DNA of 6,204 nucleotides from Acidobacteriaceae bacterium (GTDB taxonomy: Bacteria; Acidobacteriota; Terriglobia; Terriglobales; Acidobacteriaceae), in contig JASIJX010000391.1 in NCBI GenBank assembly GCA_030049955.1, positions 1 to 6,204 on the forward strand, in the 5' to 3' direction. The notes under the pieces were generated by a model that worked only from the letters and a program-made list of their open reading frames with translations, searched no databases and was not told the DNA's origin. Position numbers and translations under genes: made by a program. Within the stretch, counting starts at the first letter, position 1. Each line of letters starts with the position of its first letter. Positions 1 to 3,810 of this stretch are shown one piece after another.

Positions 1-392
1 ACACCCGCCCGATCGAGTGTTTCACGCAAAATCGCCTGTTTAAAGCGTAGCTGCGCTGTGTAGTCCGCGTGCTGATAATGGCAGCCGCCGCATGGCCCAA
101 AGTGTGGGCATGGCGCAGGAACGCGCTCGGCCGCGACAGTCACAATCTCTTCCGCTTCGGCGGCGGCGTAGCTGCGCTTATCTTCCACAATGCGCACTCG
201 CGCTTGCTCGCCGGGCAACGTGAGTGGAACGAAAACGGCCTTGCCTTCAGCGCGCGCCAGAAATGCACCGCCGTACACCGGCTTTTCAATCTCTACAAGC
301 TGCGGCTGCGCAACAGTCCGCGCAGGCGCAGCGACGCTTCCCTGCTCCTTGCGTTTTGGTCTGCGCCGATTTACAGGTCGCCGCGGCTTCAT
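1..392 (-). CDS. rlmD: RlmD/RumA-type 23S rRNA (uracil-5)-methyltransferase, N-terminal part (runs off left edge)
   Basis: The first 130 codons of a class I SAM-dependent RNA methyltransferase that makes 5-methyluridine in 23S rRNA. I translated it by hand from the ATG whose complement is at 390-392. It opens with a very basic tail (MKPRRPVNRRRPKRK), then a TRAM-like beta-barrel RNA-binding segment at about residues 31-90 (LVEIEKPVYGGAFLARAEGK). The CPHFGPCGGCHYQHADY motif follows at about 95-111. Its cysteines 95, 101 and 104 have the C-x5-C-x2-C spacing of three of the four [4Fe-4S] ligands in RlmD. The fourth ligand and the SAM-binding catalytic domain lie beyond the window. The start overlaps the upstream stop by 4 bp (ATGA) and lacks a clear Shine-Dalgarno, which suggests translational coupling. 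The family call is strong. Whether the target is U1939 (RlmD) or U747 (RlmC, or the dual RlmCD), or even a tRNA, cannot be decided from this part. Confidence 0.88.
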   Translation of the reverse strand, partial: MKPRRPVNRRRPKRKEQGSVAAPARTVAQPQLVEIEKPVYGGAFLARAEGKAVFVPLTLPGEQARVRIVEDKRSYAAAEAEEIVTVAAERVPAPCPHFGPCGGCHYQHADYTAQLRFKQAILRETLDRAG

Positions 393-1096
393 TGCTGGCT
401 CATGTAGAAGAGGCTGAGGCGCGGCAGCGCGTAGTGGACGAGCAATTGCTTCTGCACAAACTGGCGTTCAACCTGCCTGAGTTGCACCGCGCCCATGCGG
501 CTGCGATAGGGCGCGAGCTCGCGTGCGGCGTGCTCCTTCAGGCTCACGAGCAGTTCCTCCGGCGCGGCGGCGGTAAGTGCGGCAAATAATTTTTCTTCGA
601 GAACGGTCAGTGAGCGTTCGAGCGACTCGAGATCGGTCGCCTTGCCGTTAGTGGCGCGCAGATCGCCGGCAAGTTCGCGCAGCCGCGCGGACGTTGCGCG
701 GCATGCTTCCGGCGCCACGGCCGCGGTATCGAGCGCTGCTGCTGCTGCTTCCAGGTGCGCGGCCACACGCTCATGTTCGAAACCCGATTCACCCTCCTCG
801 ACGCTTCGCGCAGGCGCGCTGCCCGTGGCTGCCTCTTTCATTTCCTCGGCAGCTTCCATGACCGCCTGCGCGCACCACGCGAGCCCGTTGACGCGCCGCA
901 TGCGGCCGCGCTTCTGTCTGGATTCATACTTATCGAAAGCGGCGTCGATGCCGCGAAGAGCAGCTTCCAGCGGAATGCCCGCCTCGCGCCAAGTCTCAAT
1001 CAGCGCCCAGTCGATTGTCGATAGCAGAAGGATCGATCCACGGCGCTGCTGAAAGCGCTCTTCGATCTCTGTGAAGTAGTTAAAATAGTTGCGCAC
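389..1096 (-). CDS. Uncharacterised conserved-looking 235-aa protein in the cofactor operon
   Basis: I cannot assign a function. The protein has no signal peptide, membrane segment or recognisable enzyme motif. It falls into three parts. Residues 1-86 look conserved: an aromatic start (RNYFNYFTEIEERF), an RRGSILLLSTIDWALIETW segment, then AGIPLEAALRGIDAAFDKYE, which resembles a small helical unit. Residues 87-180 are rich in Ala and Glu and look like a variable helical linker. Residues 181-235 carry basic and aromatic residues (VSLKEHAARELAPYRSRMG, then VQKQLLVHYALPRLSLFYM). I recall similar proteins from Acidobacteriota, but this is memory, not a search. The start is GTG at 1096, supported by GAGAGGG 7 bases upstream. 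The gap to coaX is 12 bp, and the stop overlaps the start of the rRNA methyltransferase by 4 bp. That position suggests a cytoplasmic, constitutively made protein, perhaps one that works with nucleic acid or translation; that role is only a guess. Confidence 0.8.
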   Translation of the reverse strand: MRNYFNYFTEIEERFQQRRGSILLLSTIDWALIETWREAGIPLEAALRGIDAAFDKYESRQKRGRMRRVNGLAWCAQAVMEAAEEMKEAATGSAPARSVEEGESGFEHERVAAHLEAAAAALDTAAVAPEACRATSARLRELAGDLRATNGKATDLESLERSLTVLEEKLFAALTAAAPEELLVSLKEHAARELAPYRSRMGAVQLRQVERQFVQKQLLVHYALPRLSLFYMSQQ

Positions 1097-1103
1097 AGCG
1101 ACG

Positions 1104-1110
1104 CCCTCTC
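1104..1110 (-). promoter_or_regulatory. Ribosome binding site supporting the GTG start at 1096
   Basis: On the minus strand GAGAGGG lies 7 bases before the GTG codon. It overlaps the coaX stop codon (TGA at 1109-1111). This placement supports GTG as the true start and suggests that ribosomes finishing coaX can reinitiate here. Confidence 0.55.
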
Positions 1111-1912
1111 AGTTGCGGCGCCGCGGCCGGGCTGCGCTGCGATTGCGCTCGAACAGAATGCGCAGCCCTTCAAGCGTGAGCATATCGTCGATCTCGTTGA
1201 TGTAGCGCGAATCCGGAGCGATAAGGTGCGCCAGAATGCCGCTGGCCACAATGCGCGGCGAAGCGCCAAGCTCCGCGATCATCCGCTCCAGAATGCCGTC
1301 CACGAGCCCAATGTAGCCGTAATAGAGACCGCTCTGCACATGCGCCACAGTATTGGTGCCGATCACTTTCGCCGGTCGCTTGATGTCGACTCGGCTGAGT
1401 TTCGCTGCGCGCGCAAACAGCGCCTCCGCGCTCAGGCTCAACCCCGGCGCGATTACTCCGCCCAGGTATTCGCCACGTGCGGAGATGGACTCAAACTTAG
1501 TCGCCGTGCCAAACTCCACCACAATACACGGGCCGCCGTAGCGCTCAAACGCAGCCACCGAATAGGCAAGCCGATCGGCGCCGAGCTCGGCGGGGTAATC
1601 CACCAGCAGCGGCATGCCGGTGTTCATGCTGTGCTCGACAAACATCGGCTCAATGTCGAAGTAGGCCTCGCACATCTGCCGTAGCGTGCCGTCGATCGGC
1701 GGCACGACGGACGAGATGATGATATGCTCCACGTCGGCAGGATTGAATCCTCGCATCGTGAAGAGATTAATGAAGAGCGTACCGTACTCGTCGACGGTTT
1801 GCGCGCGCTGTGTGCTCAGGCGCCAGTACGCCGCGATGCCGGGTGCGTCGCCAACGAGGCGATAAAGACCAAGCTTCGTGTTGGTGTTGCCGACATCGAG
1901 GGCGAGCAGCAT
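1109..1912 (-). CDS. coaX: Type III pantothenate kinase CoaX
   Basis: Phosphorylates pantothenate with ATP, the first committed step of coenzyme A synthesis, in the cytoplasm. The 267 residues match the family's usual length of about 250-270. Visible family motifs are the ASKHA phosphate loop LLALDVGNTNTKLGLY at 2-17 (Asp6), TVDEYG at 39-44, ISSVVPP at 66-72, GADR at 111-114 (Asp113 is the expected general base), GEYLGGVIAPGL at 147-158, and KVIGTNTVAHVQSGLYYGYIG at about 182-202. Several positions are unusual. The common DFGTATTFD reads EFGTATKFE at 133-141, and the common ATGGLA reads ASGILA at 223-228. Catalytic Asp6 and Asp113 are kept, so activity is plausible but altered cation or substrate handling is possible. 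The ATG at 1912 has GGGAG 9 bases upstream (1922-1926). The start lies 58 bp after birA and the gene ends 12 bp before the unknown gene. The C-terminus is basic (RSAARPRRRN). Confidence 0.95.
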   Translation of the reverse strand: MLLALDVGNTNTKLGLYRLVGDAPGIAAYWRLSTQRAQTVDEYGTLFINLFTMRGFNPADVEHIIISSVVPPIDGTLRQMCEAYFDIEPMFVEHSMNTGMPLLVDYPAELGADRLAYSVAAFERYGGPCIVVEFGTATKFESISARGEYLGGVIAPGLSLSAEALFARAAKLSRVDIKRPAKVIGTNTVAHVQSGLYYGYIGLVDGILERMIAELGASPRIVASGILAHLIAPDSRYINEIDDMLTLEGLRILFERNRSAARPRRRN

Positions 1913-1970
1913 GATCGAGAACTCCCGGCTTGTGTCTCTTTGATTCTAGCCTCGCGGGTGCGGACTGAAG

Positions 1971-2759
1971 CTAGTTGTCCTGCTCTGCGGCACGAATGCC
2001 GCCGGTTTGCACCGTCACCAACCCAGAAACGGTCTGGACGCGAAGAAACCCATTTTCATCGAGGCCTGCAGTAATGCCCGCGCAGGCCTGTGGACCATGT
2101 ACGCGGACGCAGCGGCCGCGCAGCCAGGTGGAAGCCAGTTCTACCCGCGCTGGAATATCATTTGCGGATTCGGCATCAGCTAGTGCAGTGATTTCACTTT
2201 CGAGCGATCTGAGCAACGCGGTCAGCAGTGCGCGCCGGCAGATTCGTGTGCCTGCCTCGATATCGAGCGAAGTTGCAAGCGCGTCGAGCTCCGAGGAAAA
2301 TTCGCGCTGGTGCACATTGATCCCAATACCCACGACTGCGAACCGTTGTTGCGCGGACGAACCGGCAGACTCGACAAGGATGCCGCCGGTCTTGCGCGGG
2401 CCGATAAGCAGATCGTTGGGCCAGCGCAGGTCAACGACCACTGCGGCAACATCGTGAATCGCCCGGGCAGCGGCCAGACCGGCAGCGAGCGGTAGCAGGC
2501 CAAAGCGTTCTGCAGAGATCTGCGGGCGAAGCAGCACGCTTGCGTACAGTCCTTCGCCGGCGGCCGAGTGCCAGCGATGATCGCCCCGGCCGCGACCGGC
2601 GGTCTGCTCATCTGTCAGCCATACCGAGCCATGCGGCGCGCCAGCACGTGCGCTCGCCATTGCATCGGAGTTGGTCGACCCTGTCACTGCTGCGTAGTGC
2701 AGCTTGCCCGCGAAGATAGTCTCGGCTAGTTCCGAGTCGAGAGCGGCCAGATCGTACAT
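1971..2759 (-). CDS. birA: Biotin--[acetyl-CoA-carboxylase] ligase, monofunctional (no repressor domain)
   Basis: Activates biotin with ATP to biotinyl-5'-AMP and attaches it to the lysine of biotin carboxyl carrier protein, which fatty-acid synthesis needs. At 262 residues it lacks the N-terminal winged-helix domain of E. coli BirA (about 320 residues), so it should be a ligase and not a DNA-binding repressor. Motifs in order: STN at 28-30, DEQTAGRGRGDHRW at 50-63 (the biotin/adenylate loop; the usual form is GRGRRGRxW), LRWPNDLLIG at 111-120, KTGGILVE at 123-130 (Lys123 matches the catalytic lysine of KxxGILxE) and GIGINV at 144-149. A small SH3-like C-terminal domain covers about 212-256, ending in QTGGIR. 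The ATG at 2759 follows the nadC stop by 8 bp. The protein is Ala-rich and shows no sign of damage. Confidence 0.95.
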   Translation of the reverse strand: MYDLAALDSELAETIFAGKLHYAAVTGSTNSDAMASARAGAPHGSVWLTDEQTAGRGRGDHRWHSAAGEGLYASVLLRPQISAERFGLLPLAAGLAAARAIHDVAAVVVDLRWPNDLLIGPRKTGGILVESAGSSAQQRFAVVGIGINVHQREFSSELDALATSLDIEAGTRICRRALLTALLRSLESEITALADAESANDIPARVELASTWLRGRCVRVHGPQACAGITAGLDENGFLRVQTVSGLVTVQTGGIRAAEQDN

Positions 2760-2765
2760 GACACG

Positions 2766-2769
2766 CCTT
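2766..2769 (-). promoter_or_regulatory. birA ribosome binding site overlapping the nadC stop
   Basis: On the minus strand the nadC stop codon TAA runs into GG, making AAGG 6 bases before the birA ATG. The Shine-Dalgarno thus uses the last bases of nadC, which points to coupled translation of the two genes and supports the birA start at 2759. Confidence 0.5.
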
Positions 2770-3664
2770 ACTCCGCGACAATACTCATGGAGATATCTGC
2801 AGCCTTGGCCGAATGGGTAAGCGCGCCCACGCTGATGAAGTCCACTCCCGCTTCTGCATACGCGCGGATGTTCTCGAGCACAATACCGCCCGAAGCCTCA
2901 GTCGGAATCCAGCGGCCTTCGCGTTTAATCCGATCTACCGACTGTTTGATCTCTGCCGGCGTCATATTGTCGAGCAGGATAGCCTCGGCGCCGTTCGCCA
3001 GCGCCTCATCCAGTTCCGCGGCGGTCCGCACCTCCACCTGCACGCGCTGCCCGGGCTTGCGCTCGGCAAGCGCACGCTTGAGAACAGTGGGAATGCCTCC
3101 ACCCAAGGCGATGTGGTTGTTCTTGATGAGAATGCCGCTGGCGAGATCGATGCGGTGATTCGTTCCGCCGCCGCAGAGAACCGCGTATTTTTCGAGCGCG
3201 CGCAATCCCGGAACAGTCTTACGCGTGTCGAGCACGCGCGCCTGCGTTCCCCCACCCGTATTTTGGATTGCATCGGCATAGCGGCGCGTTAACGTGGCAA
3301 TGCCGCTGAGGTGCTGCAGCAGGTTCAGGATCACGCGCTCGCAGCTCAGCAGCACGCGCGCGTTGTGCCGAATGACTGCGAGCACCTGGTTGCGATGCAC
3401 GCGCACACCGTCGAACATTTCAGGATGACTGATGACCTCAAAACGCGTCTGCGCCTGCGGGCGCGGATCGAGGCGCGCGAAGATCTCAAGAAAACGCGGG
3501 ATGGCGCCCAGCCCGGCAACGACAAGTTCCTCGCGCGCCACGATGGCTGCCGAAGCGCGCAGGTTAGGGTCGATCACCAGGTTCGTGGTGGCGTCGCTTG
3601 CGGCCTTGTCTTCCACAAGGGCCTGCTCCAGCAGAACGTCGATGCGATGGCTCTTCCAGTCCAT
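2768..3664 (-). CDS. nadC: Nicotinate-nucleotide pyrophosphorylase (carboxylating), quinolinate phosphoribosyltransferase
   Basis: Converts quinolinate and PRPP to nicotinate mononucleotide, CO2 and pyrophosphate, the entry into NAD from the de novo pathway. The 298 residues are the usual length. An N-terminal alpha/beta sandwich covers about 1-115, and the alpha/beta barrel follows. Visible motifs are ERVILNLLQHLSGIATLT at 109-126, DTRKTVPGLRALEKYAVLCG at 146-165, NHRID at 169-173, IKNNHI at 180-185, EVRT at 211-214, LLDNM at 230-234, EASGGI at 256-261 and ISVGALTHS at 277-285. The substrate-binding set Arg148, Lys149, His170, Arg171, Lys181, Glu211 and Asp232 has the same spacing as the known active site, within one residue. 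All key residues are kept. The ATG at 3664 is the first start after an in-frame stop, but there is no clear Shine-Dalgarno because a 7-bp tandem repeat occupies that position. It is probably the first gene of the nadC-birA-coaX operon. Confidence 0.97.
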   Translation of the reverse strand: MDWKSHRIDVLLEQALVEDKAASDATTNLVIDPNLRASAAIVAREELVVAGLGAIPRFLEIFARLDPRPQAQTRFEVISHPEMFDGVRVHRNQVLAVIRHNARVLLSCERVILNLLQHLSGIATLTRRYADAIQNTGGGTQARVLDTRKTVPGLRALEKYAVLCGGGTNHRIDLASGILIKNNHIALGGGIPTVLKRALAERKPGQRVQVEVRTAAELDEALANGAEAILLDNMTPAEIKQSVDRIKREGRWIPTEASGGIVLENIRAYAEAGVDFISVGALTHSAKAADISMSIVAE

Positions 3665-3670
3665 AGTCAG

Positions 3671-3698
3671 TTCACAGTTCGTAGTTCACAGTTCACAG
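3671..3698. repeat. 7-bp tandem repeat (four units) just upstream of nadC
   Basis: On the plus strand four units follow each other: TTCACAG, TTCGTAG, TTCACAG, TTCACAG. Three are identical and the second differs at two bases. On the minus strand (the nadC sense strand) this is a CTGTGAA array that ends 6 bases before the nadC ATG, so it fills the place where a ribosome binding site would be. The unit length is not a multiple of three, but the array is outside the reading frame. I recall similar short arrays between genes in Acidobacteriota, without having checked. Confidence 0.9.
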
Positions 3699-3726
3699 CT
3701 AACTCTATAAACAGCTAACTCTATAA
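3695..3726. repeat. Perfect 16-bp tandem duplication in the nadC leader
   Basis: The 16-base unit ACAGCTAACTCTATAA occurs twice without mismatch, at 3695-3710 and 3711-3726. It overlaps the last four bases of the neighbouring 7-bp array. It is AT-rich in a GC-rich region. On the minus strand each unit gives TTATAGAGTTAGCTGT, so two TATAGA-like boxes lie about 40 and 56 bases before the nadC ATG. One could serve as a -10 element, with GTGACA at 3729-3734 as a weak -35 for the copy nearer nadC, although the spacing of 19 bases is poor. The duplication is certain; the promoter role is speculative. Confidence 0.92.
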
Positions 3727-3732
3727 TCTGTC

Positions 3733-3773
3733 ACCCTGGGCAACCGGGGTCCCCGCGGACTGGTTTTGTCCGC
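3733..3773. repeat. Palindromic element in the valS-nadC gap (GGGGTCCCC box plus stem-loop)
   Basis: Read on the plus strand, the element has three parts. An imperfect stem pairs ACCCTG (3733-3738) with CGGGGT (3745-3750), including one G-T pair, around GGCAAC. A 9-bp odd palindrome GGGGTCCCC lies at 3746-3754. A perfect 6-bp stem GCGGAC (3755-3760) / GTCCGC (3768-3773) encloses the loop TGGTTTT. There is no T-run after the stem on the minus strand, so I do not call it a rho-independent terminator of valS. Box, stem and loop match the arrangement of the palindrome inside valS at 5021-5053, which suggests one dispersed repeat family. The whole 146-bp gap is this element, the two tandem repeats and about 37 bp of unremarkable sequence next to the valS stop. 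Confidence 0.75.
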
Positions 3774-3810
3774 CATGTGAAGAAGCGAAGGATCTGCGGT
3801 TGCTTTTCGT

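Noticed and set aside
642..1052. Plus-strand open frames such as 642-1052, 1226-1684 and 2813-3292
   Set aside because: They lie opposite well-supported minus-strand genes, have no family motifs, and are the antisense frames expected in GC-rich coding DNA.
1913..1970. Promoter for coaX in the 58-bp birA-coaX gap (TAGAAT-like box on the minus strand)
   Set aside because: The hexamer 16-18 bases upstream does not resemble TTGACA, and one five-of-six match is expected by chance. Apart from the coaX Shine-Dalgarno I see nothing supportable there.
3723..3728. TATAAT on the plus strand as a -10 promoter box
   Set aside because: It would drive transcription rightward, antisense into valS, with no plus-strand gene there and no -35 at a proper distance. 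It arises from the end of the 16-bp duplication.
3755..3773. Stem-loop in the valS-nadC gap as a rho-independent terminator for valS
   Set aside because: On the minus strand no T-run follows the stem; the sequence after it is GGGGACCCC. The four T's lie in the loop on the other strand. It fits a repeat element better.
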